64,000 nucleotides of DNA from assembly GCA_018654745.1 (NCBI GenBank), contig JABILA010000142.1:1-64000 (forward strand). Direction: 5' to 3'. Below are positions 35,159 through 43,997 of the stretch, piece after piece. A program made the translations under genes and the position numbers. The stretch comes from Alphaproteobacteria bacterium. GTDB taxonomy: Bacteria > Pseudomonadota > Alphaproteobacteria > UBA2966. The notes under the pieces are model-generated. The model did no database searches and was not told where the DNA came from. It saw only the letters and a program-made list of their open reading frames with translations. The number at the start of each line of letters is the position of its first letter. The first letter of the stretch is position 1.

Positions 35159-35532
35159 AGTCCTGAAATGTATCTAAAATTTGACCTACTTGTGCACAGG
35201 TCCAAATATCCGGCTTTTTTGCAGGCGGATTGGATAAAAAAATCATCTCTACACAGCAGATTTCCCTCTTGACTTTATTTAGTTGTTTAATATCAATACC
35301 TTGATAAATATGCCCAAATAATAGGCAACCACGTCAAACCTAAGGGTTTTAGGGGCCAGGACGCCCCGCAGCCCTGCTTACCCACAACCTTATCCACAGG
35401 AATCGTGGATAGCTTCACACATATGTTACACATCGGTTACATTTTAATGAATGCCGGGGATAGGCACGGAGAGGCTCTCGGGATTAAGCTTATTCAAATC
35501 GATTTAATACCCTTTCCAGGCGATAATTTTTG
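35159..35532. other. Intergenic region with DnaA-box-like sites and an AT-rich tract
   Basis: No gene is visible. TTACCCACA (35378-35386) and a perfect TTATCCACA (35390-35398) lie four bases apart, and a weaker inverted site CGTGGATAG is at 35404-35412. An AT-rich stretch (about 35231-35330) precedes them and contains TTGACT (35271) as a possible -35 element for uvrC. The region may simply be the uvrC promoter. Confidence 0.4.
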
Positions 35533-37470
35533 ATGACAAACGAGGGCTCAAATAAATCCCCTGATTCCAGTGCTTTGGCACCTGAGAATTCTGCAGATGG
35601 GCAAAATCCAGAGCCCGAAGGGGAGGCAGAATCAGGCTTTCGGGTCGTTGCCCGCTATCTGAAAACCCTGCCGGGCAGCCCGGGCGTCTATCGGATGATG
35701 GACGCCAAAGGCCAGGTTCTTTACGTCGGCAAAGCCAAAAACCTGAAAAAGCGGGTGGTCGCCTATACCAAGCCCTGGACAATCGGTGCGCGTATTTCGC
35801 GCATGGTCGCCGCCACCACAACAATGGAATTCATCACCACGCATACCGAAGCGGAAGCGTTGTTGCTGGAATCCAACCTGATCAAGAAACTGAAGCCGCG
35901 GTACAATATCCTGCTGAAGGACGACAAGTCCTTTCCTTACATATTGATCCGGGGAGACCACGAATGGGCCCAGATCACCAAACACCGTGGTGCGCGCAAT
36001 AAACCTGGTGAATATTTCGGCCCCTTTGCATCCGCCTCGTCGGTCAATTCAACGATCAATGCCCTCGCCCGTGTCTTCCCGCTCAGATCCTGTTCTGACA
36101 GCATCTTTGATGCCCGCACCCGGCCCTGCCTGCAGTTTCAGATCAAACGCTGTACAGCACCCTGCGTTGATCGCATCAGCCCGGAAGACTACAGCCTGTT
36201 GCTGGATGACGCGCGCGCCTTCCTGAAAGGCAAGACCCATGACATCCAGGGCCGCCTGTCCAAACGCATGCAGCGTGCCGCGGAAACCCAGGATTATGAA
36301 ACAGCGGCGGTCTTCCGCGACCGCATCAAGGCCCTGACCGCCATCCAGGCCCGTCAGGGGATCAATGTCAGTAATATTGACGAAGCCGATGTGATCTCGG
36401 CCTGGCAGGAAGGCGGCAGTACCTGCATCCAGGTCTTCTTCTTCCGCTCCGGCCAGAACTACGGCAACCGGGCCTATTTCCCGATCCAGGCCAGGGACGC
36501 CGAGGCCAAAGAGGTCATGGGTGCCTTTATCGGGCAATTTTATGCCGACCGCCCACCGCCGAAGACGGTGCTGCTGAGCCACGCGGTTGAACGGGCAGAC
36601 CTGATCGAAGAGGCGCTGGGTGTGCGTGCCGGGCACCGGGTGCGCCTGGCCGTCCCCAAACGAGGGGACAAGCTGAAACTGATTGAGCATGCCCGGATCA
36701 ATGCCCGTGACGCCCTGGCCAGACGCACAGCGGAAAGTGCTTCTCAGCGCAAGTTGCTGGACGGGGTTGCGCGATTGTTTGACCTTGAACAACCGCCCAA
36801 TCGCATTGAAGTCTATGACAACAGTCATATTCAGGGCAGCCAGGCCGTTGGTGGCATGATTGTCGCAGGCCCGGATGGCCTGATGAAAAACCAGTACCGG
36901 AAGTTTAATTTCAAGGACGAGAAACTGGTCCCCGGTGATGACTTTGGCATGATGCGCGAGGTTCTGACCCGCCGCTTTGCCAGATTGATGAAAGAAGACG
37001 AAGACCGCTCGGGCGGCATGTGGCCTGATCTGATCCTGATTGATGGTGGTGCCGGACAGTTAAGCACCATTGAGCAGGTCTTTGCAGATCTGGGGGTCTC
37101 TGGCGTTTGTCTGGTGGCCATCGCCAAGGGCCCGGACCGCAACGCTGGCCGGGAGGTCTTTCACGTGCCGGGCAAGGCTCCGTTTTCCTTGCCGGAGCGC
37201 GACGCTGTCCTGTTTTTCCTGCAACGCCTGCGCGACGAGGCCCACCGCTTTGCCATTGGCACCCACCGGGCCAAGCGTAGTCGGGCGATACACAAGTCGC
37301 CGCTGGACGGTGTGCCGGGGGTTGGTGCCGCCCGAAAGAAGGCCCTGCTGCATCGTTTTGGCTCCGGACGAGCCGTTGAACAAGCGGGAATCGAAGACCT
37401 GGCCACCGTCGAAGGGGTCTCCCAGGGTCTGGCGCAAAAAATATACGATCATTTTCACAGCAATAGCTGA
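35533..37470 (+). CDS. uvrC: UvrABC system protein C
   Basis: The 645-residue protein (ATG 35533) contains, in order: a disordered acidic N-terminus of about 35 residues; the GIY-YIG nuclease (LPGSPGVYRMMDAKGQVLYVGKAKNLKKRV); cysteines near RSCSDSIFDARTRPCLQFQIKRCTAPC that match the Fe-S-associated cluster of UvrC; a UVR motif (RMQRAAETQDYETAAVFRDRI); the RNase H-like nuclease (IEVYDNSHIQGSQAVGGMIV); and a helix-hairpin-helix end (DGVPGVGAARKKALLHRF). It makes both incisions after UvrB loading. pgsA follows closely, as in many related genomes. Confidence 0.96.
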   Translation: MTNEGSNKSPDSSALAPENSADGQNPEPEGEAESGFRVVARYLKTLPGSPGVYRMMDAKGQVLYVGKAKNLKKRVVAYTKPWTIGARISRMVAATTTMEFITTHTEAEALLLESNLIKKLKPRYNILLKDDKSFPYILIRGDHEWAQITKHRGARNKPGEYFGPFASASSVNSTINALARVFPLRSCSDSIFDARTRPCLQFQIKRCTAPCVDRISPEDYSLLLDDARAFLKGKTHDIQGRLSKRMQRAAETQDYETAAVFRDRIKALTAIQARQGINVSNIDEADVISAWQEGGSTCIQVFFFRSGQNYGNRAYFPIQARDAEAKEVMGAFIGQFYADRPPPKTVLLSHAVERADLIEEALGVRAGHRVRLAVPKRGDKLKLIEHARINARDALARRTAESASQRKLLDGVARLFDLEQPPNRIEVYDNSHIQGSQAVGGMIVAGPDGLMKNQYRKFNFKDEKLVPGDDFGMMREVLTRRFARLMKEDEDRSGGMWPDLILIDGGAGQLSTIEQVFADLGVSGVCLVAIAKGPDRNAGREVFHVPGKAPFSLPERDAVLFFLQRLRDEAHRFAIGTHRAKRSRAIHKSPLDGVPGVGAARKKALLHRFGSGRAVEQAGIEDLATVEGVSQGLAQKIYDHFHSNS

Positions 37471-37529
37471 TCCGGGGCTGGATTCAGCGCTTTTGCGGAG
37501 TATGATCGGCCCTTGCCTACCGCTCCTTT

Positions 37530-38138
37530 ATGGACCCCGCCGCAATTATGATCACCAGCCTGCCAAATCTGCTCACCCTTTCCAGAATTTTTGCCATTCC
37601 GGCACTGATCGCCGCTTTCTATCTGGATTCGTTTGTGGGGAACTGGGTTGCATTTGGCATCTTTGCCTTTGCCGGCATCACCGACTTTTTTGACGGCTAC
37701 CTCGCCCGTATCCGCAATGAGCAATCCGTTCTCGGCCAATTCCTCGACCCTGTCGCTGACAAGCTGCTGGTGGCGGCCGTTCTTATGCTGCTGGTGGCCT
37801 TCCAACGCGTGACCGAACTTTCGATCCTGGCCGCTATCGTCATCCTGTGCCGCGAAATCATGGTTTCGGGCTTGCGCGAATTCCTGGCTGAAATTCGTGT
37901 TGGCATGCCCGTCAGCAAGTTGGCCAAGTGGAAAACCACCGTCCAGATTCTGGCCCTGGGTTTTTTGCTGACCGGTGTTGCCGGGGACATTTTATTACCA
38001 ACAGGCTGGACCCAGACCATTGGCATCACATTGCTGTGGATCGCCGCCGGCCTGACCATGTATACGGGCTATGATTATCTGCGGTTGGGCCTGAAGCACA
38101 TGACTGATGAACCCATTCAAAACGATGATAAATCCTGA
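37530..38138 (+). CDS. pgsA: CDP-diacylglycerol-glycerol-3-phosphate 3-phosphatidyltransferase
   Basis: This 202-residue inner-membrane enzyme of the CDP-alcohol phosphotransferase family carries the motif D-G-x2-A-R-x8-G-x3-D-x3-D in DFFDGYLARIRNEQSVLGQF followed by LDPVADK. The start MITSLPNLLTLSRI is typical of PgsA; ATG 37548 gives that start exactly, while ATG 37530 adds six residues. It makes phosphatidylglycerol-phosphate, the precursor of the PG that Lgt (51111) consumes. It lies between uvrC and mobB on the same strand. Confidence 0.92.
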   Translation: MDPAAIMITSLPNLLTLSRIFAIPALIAAFYLDSFVGNWVAFGIFAFAGITDFFDGYLARIRNEQSVLGQFLDPVADKLLVAAVLMLLVAFQRVTELSILAAIVILCREIMVSGLREFLAEIRVGMPVSKLAKWKTTVQILALGFLLTGVAGDILLPTGWTQTIGITLLWIAAGLTMYTGYDYLRLGLKHMTDEPIQNDDKS

Positions 38139-38146
38139 CACCTGAT

Positions 38147-38662
38147 ATGAAAATCTTTGGAATTGCGGGCTGGAGCGGCAGCGGAAAAACAACGCTGCTG
38201 GTCAGACTGATCCCCGAACTTACCGCACGGGGCCTGAAAGTATCGACCATTAAACATGCCCACCACGGCTTTGATTTCGACAAGCCGGGCAAGGATTCGT
38301 GGGAACACCGCACAGCGGGAGCCACCGAAGTCATGATCACATCCGACAATCGCTGGGCCCTGATGCGTGAATTGCGCGACGAGGCAGAACCGACATTGGC
38401 TGAATGTGCCGCCCATATGAGTGACGTCGACCTGTTGCTTGTTGAAGGCTTTAAACACGAAAGCCACGACAAGATCGAAGTCAGCCGTGAAGCCACCGGA
38501 AAAGCATTGTTACAGCCGGACGATCCCCATATCGTGGCCGTTGCGAGTGATGCCGGGCTGCCTGAGGTCAGTGTCCCGGTCATACATATCGACGATATCA
38601 AATCTATCGCAAACTTCATTCTCGACTATACAGGTCTGGGCTCAAACGCGGGAGCATCCTGA
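38147..38662 (+). CDS. mobB: Molybdopterin-guanine dinucleotide biosynthesis protein B
   Basis: The 171-residue P-loop protein begins KIFGIAGWSGSGKTTLLVRLI (Walker A GWSGSGKT) and continues with VSTIKHAHHGFDFDKPGKDS, the conserved MobB segment, and LLLVEGFKHESHDKIEV. MobB is a GTP-binding helper for MobA in making the guanine dinucleotide form of Moco. mobA is not in the window. Its stop is one base before the TTG start of moeA. Confidence 0.93.
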   Translation: MKIFGIAGWSGSGKTTLLVRLIPELTARGLKVSTIKHAHHGFDFDKPGKDSWEHRTAGATEVMITSDNRWALMRELRDEAEPTLAECAAHMSDVDLLLVEGFKHESHDKIEVSREATGKALLQPDDPHIVAVASDAGLPEVSVPVIHIDDIKSIANFILDYTGLGSNAGAS

Positions 38663-38663
38663 A

Positions 38664-39926
38664 TTGGTACAATTAACTGACGACTGCTTTCGTGGCGACG
38701 AACGACTGATGCCATTGGACGAAGCACTGGATTTACTGGCCGAACGCATTGTGCCGGTTGTTGAACAGGAATCCGTCCCCCTTGTTTCTGCTGCCGGACG
38801 GGTTCTGGCTGAAGACATTGTTTCAACCCGCAATGTGCCCCCGCACGATAATTCTGCGGTCGATGGCTATGTCGTGCGCCATGCCGACTTGCCGGAAAGT
38901 GGCGAGCTGGAACTGGAGATCATTGACCGTGCTGCTGCCGGTCATCCCGCCACGGCTTCCATCGGGGCTGGACAGGCCATCCGTATCTTTACCGGTGCGG
39001 CCACACCCGAAGGTGGCGACAGTATTTTCATGCAGGAAGATACGCAGGCCAGTGAAGACGGCACAAAGGTCATTGTGCCGGCCGGATTGAAATCCGGTGC
39101 CAATTACCGCAAGGCCGGAGAGGATATATCCGTTGGAGATGTCATTTTATCAAAAGGCCGACGGCTGCGGCCCCAGGACCTGGGACTGGCGGCTTCCATT
39201 GGCACGGAAACAGTTCAGGTCTTTCGCCAACTCAGGGCCGCGATCTTTTCAACAGGTGACGAAGTCCGCGAACCGGGCCAGCCTCTGGCTGTTGGCGATA
39301 TCTACGACGCAAACAGATTTATCCTGCGGGGCCTGGTCGAAAAACTGGGTGTGGCGGTAACAGACCTTGGCATTTTGCCAGACGATGAACCAACCATCCG
39401 CGACGCCCTGGACCGGGCGTCACGTGATCACGATGTTATTCTGACCTCCGGCGGCGTCTCGGTTGGCGAGGAAGATCACATCAAACCGGCCGTCGAGGCC
39501 CTGGGGTCGTTGCACTTTTGGCGTCTGGCTGTGAAACCGGGTCGCCCCGTCGCCCTGGGCCAGGTGGGCAAGGTGCCGTTTGTCGGTTTGCCCGGCAACC
39601 CTGCCGCCGCCATGGTGACTTTTTTGCGCTTCGCCCGTCCCATGATCTTGCAGCTGGCAGGTGATGCCAAAACCGCACCCTTGATCGTCAGGGTGGCTTC
39701 GGCCTTCAAACACAAGAAAAAAGAAGGACGCCGGGAATGGGTCCGTGCCAGCATCCTGACAGACAACAACGGTATGCCGACAGCACAAAAGTTCCCGCGT
39801 GAAGGTGCCGGTGTTCTGAGTTCCATATCCGGCAGTGATGGCCTGGTCGAGTTACCCGAAGAAATGACGCAACTTGAGCCCGGAGATATGGTAGACTTCA
39901 TCTCCTTTAATGAGGTAGGCGCGTGA
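38664..39926 (+). CDS. moeA: Molybdopterin molybdenumtransferase
   Basis: TTG 38664 (420 aa) is chosen because the resulting N-terminus, VQLTDDCFRGDERLMPLDEAL, fits alphaproteobacterial MoeA and GGGAG sits upstream; ATG 38709 is the alternative. Motifs: PPHDNSAVDGYVV (domain I), the molybdopterin-binding FSTGDEV and SGGVSVGEEDHIKPAV with PGNPAAAMVTF (domain III), and the C-terminal domain IV. It inserts molybdate into adenylylated molybdopterin. Its stop overlaps the GTG start of moaD. Confidence 0.95.
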   Translation: MVQLTDDCFRGDERLMPLDEALDLLAERIVPVVEQESVPLVSAAGRVLAEDIVSTRNVPPHDNSAVDGYVVRHADLPESGELELEIIDRAAAGHPATASIGAGQAIRIFTGAATPEGGDSIFMQEDTQASEDGTKVIVPAGLKSGANYRKAGEDISVGDVILSKGRRLRPQDLGLAASIGTETVQVFRQLRAAIFSTGDEVREPGQPLAVGDIYDANRFILRGLVEKLGVAVTDLGILPDDEPTIRDALDRASRDHDVILTSGGVSVGEEDHIKPAVEALGSLHFWRLAVKPGRPVALGQVGKVPFVGLPGNPAAAMVTFLRFARPMILQLAGDAKTAPLIVRVASAFKHKKKEGRREWVRASILTDNNGMPTAQKFPREGAGVLSSISGSDGLVELPEEMTQLEPGDMVDFISFNEVGA

Positions 39927-40174
39927 ACATTCATTATTTCGCCTGGATGCGGGAACAAATCGGCAAATCTGTCGAAACGGAAACGCCACCAGCGCATATC
40001 GATAATATTGATGATTTGCTGGACTGGCTGGCCGACCTGAGCCCGGCCCACGCCGAGGCCCTGACAGACCGGACCGTGATCGGCGTCGCCGTCAATAAGG
40101 AATTTGTCGAACCCGGTGCCAAACTGGAAACCGGTGACGAAATCGCCCTGTTCCCGCCCATGACCGGCGGCTGA
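39923..40174 (+). CDS. moaD: Molybdopterin synthase small subunit
   Basis: An 83-residue ubiquitin-fold protein ending in the required MTGG: its C-terminal glycine is thiocarboxylated to donate sulfur for molybdopterin. VIGVAVNKEFVEPGAKLETGDEIALFPPMTGG is the typical C-terminal half. It starts with GTG inside the moeA stop region and is followed 14 bases later by moaE, its partner subunit. Confidence 0.93.
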   Translation: MNIHYFAWMREQIGKSVETETPPAHIDNIDDLLDWLADLSPAHAEALTDRTVIGVAVNKEFVEPGAKLETGDEIALFPPMTGG

Positions 40175-40188
40175 GACAGGAGAACCGC

Positions 40189-40644
40189 ATGATCCGTGTT
40201 CAGGCAGAAGATTTTGATCTTGGGGCCGAGATGGATGCCTTGACCGGGTCCCGCAAGGATATCGGTGCGGTCGTCAATTTCATTGGCAAGGTTCGTGACC
40301 TGGATGACGGTGCCCTGTCGGCCATGACCCTGGAACATTATCCCGGCATGACCGAAAAGATGCTGGCCGATATCGAGGCGCAAGCCAATACCCGCTGGGA
40401 ATTGCAGGAAACCCTGATCATCCATCGTTATGGCAGACTGGAACCAGGCGAGCAGATCGTTCTGGTTATTACGGCTTCTGCACACAGGCAATCAGCCTTC
40501 GAAGCCTGTGCTTTTTTGATGGACTGGCTGAAAACAAAAGCGCCGTTCTGGAAACTGGAAGAAAGCGACAAGGGCCGCAGCTGGGTTGAAGCCAAACAGG
40601 CCGACAATGATGCCGCCGACCGCTGGCAGGAACCTGGTTCATGA
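40189..40644 (+). CDS. moaE: Molybdopterin synthase catalytic subunit
   Basis: The 151-residue MoaE contains GAVVNFIGKVRDLDDG, MTLEHYPGMTEKML, IIHRYGRLEPGEQIVLV, HRQSAFEACAFLMDWLKTKAPFWKLEE with the catalytic lysine region K-x2-FWK, and a family-typical end. It converts cPMP to molybdopterin with MoaD. The stop overlaps the next start (ATGA), so the desaturase gene is co-translated though functionally unrelated. Confidence 0.94.
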   Translation: MIRVQAEDFDLGAEMDALTGSRKDIGAVVNFIGKVRDLDDGALSAMTLEHYPGMTEKMLADIEAQANTRWELQETLIIHRYGRLEPGEQIVLVITASAHRQSAFEACAFLMDWLKTKAPFWKLEESDKGRSWVEAKQADNDAADRWQEPGS

Positions 40645-41663
40645 AGGTCGCCGCAAAAATAGATGCCAGTGGCGAGACATTTCTCGATCAGGCAGAGGTG
40701 CGTAAAGCCGCCATCCGTCTGGCCCCCGAAGTTGTCCGCGAATTAACAAAACTGGATGACAGCAAAGCAGCCTGGTCTGTGATCAAGAACATCACCCTGG
40801 CCCTTGTTGGCGTGGTTCCGGCGTTGATGATCTGGAATATCTGGACGGTTCTGTGGGCCATTGCCGTTGTCCCCTTCGCGGCCCACGGCTTTGCGATCCT
40901 CTCACATGAAGCTGTGCATTACAGACTGTTTTCAAACCGCACCCTGAACGAAATTATCGGGCGCGGCTGTGGCCTGATTATCGGTGTCTCCATGTGCACC
41001 TACCGCGTCGTCCATCGCCTGCATCACAATCATCTTTATGAACGCGACCTCGACCCGGACCTGGCCCTGATGGCGGGCTATCCGCGCGGCAAGTTTTATC
41101 TCTTCAAGAAACTGCTGATCGATTTCACCGGCATCACGGCCTACAAGAACTACAGCTATTTTATGGGGCGTCCGGCCAAGAACTCGGAAACCAACAAGCG
41201 TGTCAAACCTCTGGACGACACCTCCCCCAAACTGCGCCGCGATGCCAAACAGGACCGTATCCTGGTCGCCGTCTTTCACCTGACCATGTTGGTGCTGGCG
41301 ATTGCGACAGGCATGTGGCGCGAATATCTGTTGCTCTGGTTCCTGCCCCTGGTCACCATCTTCCAGGTCATCCTGCGCCTGCGCGCCGTCCTCGAACATG
41401 GCGCGGTCACAGATTTCTCATCACCGCTGACCGCCTCCCGCACAAACCTCGCCCCGGCTCTTGTCTGCTGGTTCCTGTTCCCCCACAAGGTCAACTACCA
41501 CGTAGAGCATCACCTTTACCCGTCGGTGCCGCACTACAACCTGCCTGCCTGTCATACAGCCTGTCGCGATGCCGGTATGCTGGAAGGCGCCGAGGTCGTG
41601 CCCATTGGGGAAGCCCTGGGCAAGATATTCGCGGACCGGCCAGTGACGGCTGCGGTTGCCTGA
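40641..41663 (+). CDS. Fatty acid desaturase family protein
   Basis: The 340-residue membrane protein has all three histidine boxes of the diiron desaturase/hydroxylase family: HEAVH after helix 2, HRLHHNH after helix 3, and HVEHH near the C-terminus, with hydrophobic helices between. The class acts on acyl-lipids, carotenoids or sphingolipids; the short HEAVH box and HRLHHNH type suggest a lipid desaturase, but the substrate is not determined. Its ATG overlaps the moaE stop. The 3' end is followed directly by the palindromic repeat mosaic starting at 41681. Confidence 0.87.
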   Translation: MKVAAKIDASGETFLDQAEVRKAAIRLAPEVVRELTKLDDSKAAWSVIKNITLALVGVVPALMIWNIWTVLWAIAVVPFAAHGFAILSHEAVHYRLFSNRTLNEIIGRGCGLIIGVSMCTYRVVHRLHHNHLYERDLDPDLALMAGYPRGKFYLFKKLLIDFTGITAYKNYSYFMGRPAKNSETNKRVKPLDDTSPKLRRDAKQDRILVAVFHLTMLVLAIATGMWREYLLLWFLPLVTIFQVILRLRAVLEHGAVTDFSSPLTASRTNLAPALVCWFLFPHKVNYHVEHHLYPSVPHYNLPACHTACRDAGMLEGAEVVPIGEALGKIFADRPVTAAVA

Positions 41664-41680
41664 ACCCGGCCTCAATATCC

Positions 41681-41836
41681 TCGTCATGCCCGTGCTCGAC
41701 ACGGGTACCCACGTCTTAGCGACATTCAGGTTTGAGAACGGGTCCAGTACGATCGGACCTCTTCAACCAAAGCCTCCACTTTCCTCATCGATTTACACCA
41801 GGGGGTGGATACCCGGAATAAATCCGGGCACGACGG
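41681..41836 (+). repeat. Short element with terminal inverted repeats, copy 1
   Basis: About 156 bases begin with TCGTCATGCCCGTGCTCGAC and end with the near-complementary CCGGGCACGACGG after TGGATACCCGGA. This copy is almost identical, in inverted orientation, to 42113-42268, including internal CATTCAGGTTTGAGAA and CTCCTCATCGA-like parts. No ORF is credible inside. It looks like a MITE-type or REP-type intergenic element. Confidence 0.75.
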
Positions 41837-41925
41837 GAACAAAGTCCGGGCAAGACAAAGGCTCATTGTTAAAAACATCGTCAGAACGCGAATTTTCCAG
41901 TCGCGCCAGATAACCATTTTCATCG

Positions 41926-42060
41926 TCACCCCCATCCTGTCCTTCCCCCATCAAGGGGGAAGGAACTCATATTGAAGGGTCGCCCTTTGTGACGAATAGC
42001 CCTCCCCGTCGTGCGATTGCACGCAATGCGTGACGATGGGGGAGGGTTGGGTGGGGGTGA
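41926..42060. repeat. Second palindromic element with CACCCCCA ends
   Basis: It starts TCACCCCCATCCTGTCCTTC and ends GGGTTGGGTGGGGGTGA, imperfect inverted ends of about 25 bases. Inside are further inverted repeats (CCTTCCCCC/GGGGGAAGG at the left; GTGCGATTGCACGC). It lies between the inverted copies of the 156-base element, so the whole geneless stretch 41664-42279 is a mosaic of such elements. Confidence 0.65.
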
Positions 42061-42112
42061 ACCAAACTTGAAATAAAATCCTGCCTCGCCGGTTTCCAAG
42101 GCTTCAATATCC

Positions 42113-42268
42113 TCGTCATGCCCGGACTTGATCCGGGTACCCACGTCCTGGTGTATGTCGATGAGGAGAGCGGAGATATTGGTTGAGGATGTTCGACCGT
42201 GCCGGGTCCATTCTCAAACCTGAATGTCGTTAAGACGTGGATACCCGTGTCGAGCACGGGCATGACGA
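42113..42268 (-). repeat. Short element with terminal inverted repeats, copy 2 (inverted)
   Basis: Read on the minus strand this copy repeats 41681-41836 with few changes. Its outer ends are TCGTCATGCCCGGACTTGAT on the left and CCCGTGTCGAGCACGGGCAT on the right. Both copies are preceded by the same GGC(T/C)TCAATATCC on the + strand side of their left ends, so similarity extends slightly past the element on that side. Confidence 0.75.
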
Positions 42269-42279
42269 TGAAACAGGCA

Positions 42280-42876
42280 TTACCCCCGCATCAGTTCATC
42301 CTCGATGAATTCCATGCGGTCCTTGCCCCAGAACAGTTCGTCGCCGACGAAGAAGCTGGGCACGCCGAAGACGCCGCGTTCCAAACCGCGATTGGTACTG
42401 TCGGCCAGTTCCTGGCGAACCTCGTCACTTTCACTCAAGGTCTCGAATTCATCCGGATCAACACCAAGGGCCGCGACGACTGGTCTCAGTCCGGCGTAAT
42501 CCTGGATGGAGGCATTATCCTGTTCCCAATATTCATGGAACAGGGCATCGATATATTCTACTTCCAGGCCGAACTGGCGCATGGCGAGGGAGCCGCGCAA
42601 GGCCCGGCTTGTCTTGATCGGAAATTCCGTCGGAATCCGAAACGGCAAATCATATCTTGTCGCCCAGCGTTCCAGATCCCGTTTGCGGTTGGCAATCTTG
42701 ATCGCGGGTTCATCCATCAAGACATAATTATGGGTCCTGAAAACGTAGCCCAGATTAAAAGGGTGAAAGACAATTTTCGCCCCGGTTTTCCTGAGGATGG
42801 GTTTGATCAGGTGAAGGGCAAAATAGGCATTGGTGCTGCCAATTTCCCAATACATCTCAATTGTTTTGTCGCTCAT
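42280..42876 (-). CDS. 2-hydroxychromene-2-carboxylate isomerase family protein (DsbA-like)
   Basis: The 198-residue protein has the thioredoxin-like HCCA isomerase fold: EMYWEIGSTNAYFALH at the start, where DsbA would carry CxxC but here there is IGSTNA with a Ser position, ANRKRDLERWATRYDLPFRIPTEFPI in the helical insert, and RGVFGVPSFFVGDELFWGKDRMEFIE at the end. Members act in naphthalene-type degradation or as glutathione-dependent kappa-class transferases. No aromatic pathway genes are adjacent. It follows ilvE on the minus strand beyond a terminator. Confidence 0.87.
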   Translation of the reverse strand: MSDKTIEMYWEIGSTNAYFALHLIKPILRKTGAKIVFHPFNLGYVFRTHNYVLMDEPAIKIANRKRDLERWATRYDLPFRIPTEFPIKTSRALRGSLAMRQFGLEVEYIDALFHEYWEQDNASIQDYAGLRPVVAALGVDPDEFETLSESDEVRQELADSTNRGLERGVFGVPSFFVGDELFWGKDRMEFIEDELMRG

Positions 42877-42893
42877 AATGTCTGGTCCTGTTG

Positions 42894-42924
42894 AAAAAAA
42901 AGGGAGGCCTGAGCCTCCCTTTTC
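42894..42924 (-). terminator. Rho-independent terminator downstream of ilvE
   Basis: GGGAGGC/GCCTCCC forms a strong stem with a four-base loop, flanked by runs of A on the left and T on the right, so it can work in both directions. On the minus strand it ends ilvE transcription with a T-run of eight. Confidence 0.85.
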
Positions 42925-42942
42925 CGGATTGTCTGAACAGGT

Positions 42943-43833
42943 TCATTCAGCCGCGATTGCGTGCTTTCGAACCAGGCTGTCATAGTCGTTCATCAGGTTG
43001 CGGGTAATGTCCTGAACCTTGAAGGTCATGTCGTCGATCTTGCTGATCGGTGTGACCTCAACCGCCGTACCGGTGATGAAGATTTCTTCCGCGTCCTTGA
43101 TTTCTTCCGGCATGATCGCCCGTTCAACGATTTTGTAGCCACGTGCGCGGGCCAGATCTATCGTTGTCCGGCGTGTAATGCCGTCCAGGAAACAATCAGG
43201 TGTCGGCGTATGGATCACACCGTCGAAGACAAAGAAAATATTGGCACCAGTGCATTCCGCGACCTGGCCGCGCCAGTCCAGCATCAAGCTATCCTGATAG
43301 CCTTCGGCTTCGGCGGCATGTTTGGACATGGTGCAGATCATATAAAGACCGGCAGCCTTGGCAAAAACAGGCGCGCTTTCCGGTGGCGGCCGACGCCATT
43401 CCGCTGTTTTCAGGGAAATGCCCTGCAAGCGGGATTCAGGTGAGAAATATTGTGGCCAGGGCCAGGCGGCAATCGCCACATGAATTTGAGTATCCTGCGC
43501 CGAAATGGCCATCATCTCACTGCCGCGCCAGGCGACAGGGCGAAGGTAGCCATCCGTGATGTCGTTGGCGGCCAGAACGTCGATACAGGCCTGATTGATT
43601 TCAGCTTCACTAAAGGGAATTTTCATGCCCAGGGTGCGGGTGCCATCGAACAGACGCTCGGTATGTTCACCGAGCTTGAAAATCTCGCCTTCATAGGCCC
43701 GGACACCTTCAAACACAGACGATCCATAATGCAAACCGTGGCTCAGGACGTGTGGATGAACATCGCGCCAGGGCTGCATCTGGCCATTGAACCAGATAAA
43801 ACCGTCGCGATCAGCAAAAGTTGGCGAAGACAT
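42943..43833 (-). CDS. ilvE: Branched-chain amino acid aminotransferase
   Basis: The 296-residue class IV PLP enzyme begins HVLSHGLHYGSSVFEGVRAYEG, has the Schiff-base lysine K159 in VFAKAAGLYM, and continues with LMLDWRGQVAECTGANIFFV and DCFLDGITRRTTIDLAR. It catalyses the last step of Leu, Ile and Val synthesis. GGAGG lies 8 bases before ATG 43833. It is divergent from the MarR gene and followed by a strong terminator, so it is monocistronic. Confidence 0.93.
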   Translation of the reverse strand: MSSPTFADRDGFIWFNGQMQPWRDVHPHVLSHGLHYGSSVFEGVRAYEGEIFKLGEHTERLFDGTRTLGMKIPFSEAEINQACIDVLAANDITDGYLRPVAWRGSEMMAISAQDTQIHVAIAAWPWPQYFSPESRLQGISLKTAEWRRPPPESAPVFAKAAGLYMICTMSKHAAEAEGYQDSLMLDWRGQVAECTGANIFFVFDGVIHTPTPDCFLDGITRRTTIDLARARGYKIVERAIMPEEIKDAEEIFITGTAVEVTPISKIDDMTFKVQDITRNLMNDYDSLVRKHAIAAE

Positions 43834-43997
43834 GTCGACATCCTCCAGGATCGTCTATGCTGTGGTTGTCGTCCTGATCCGCAGGCACGTCAACCAGAGT
43901 GTAAGCCCGACACAAAGGTTAGATTATTTCGTTACACCGGGCCAAATGCGCAACAAAAATACGTTTGATGCTGCAATACGTAACATTATGAGTTTTA

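Noticed and set aside
35378-35412. Chromosomal replication origin at the DnaA-like boxes
   Set aside because: Two good boxes and one weak one are too few, and the neighbours (folB, uvrC) are not origin-linked genes in Alphaproteobacteria; kept only as an observation.
41681-42268. CRISPR array in the repeat mosaic
   Set aside because: Repeats are inverted pairs with unequal spacing, not regular direct repeats with unique spacers, and no cas genes are near.
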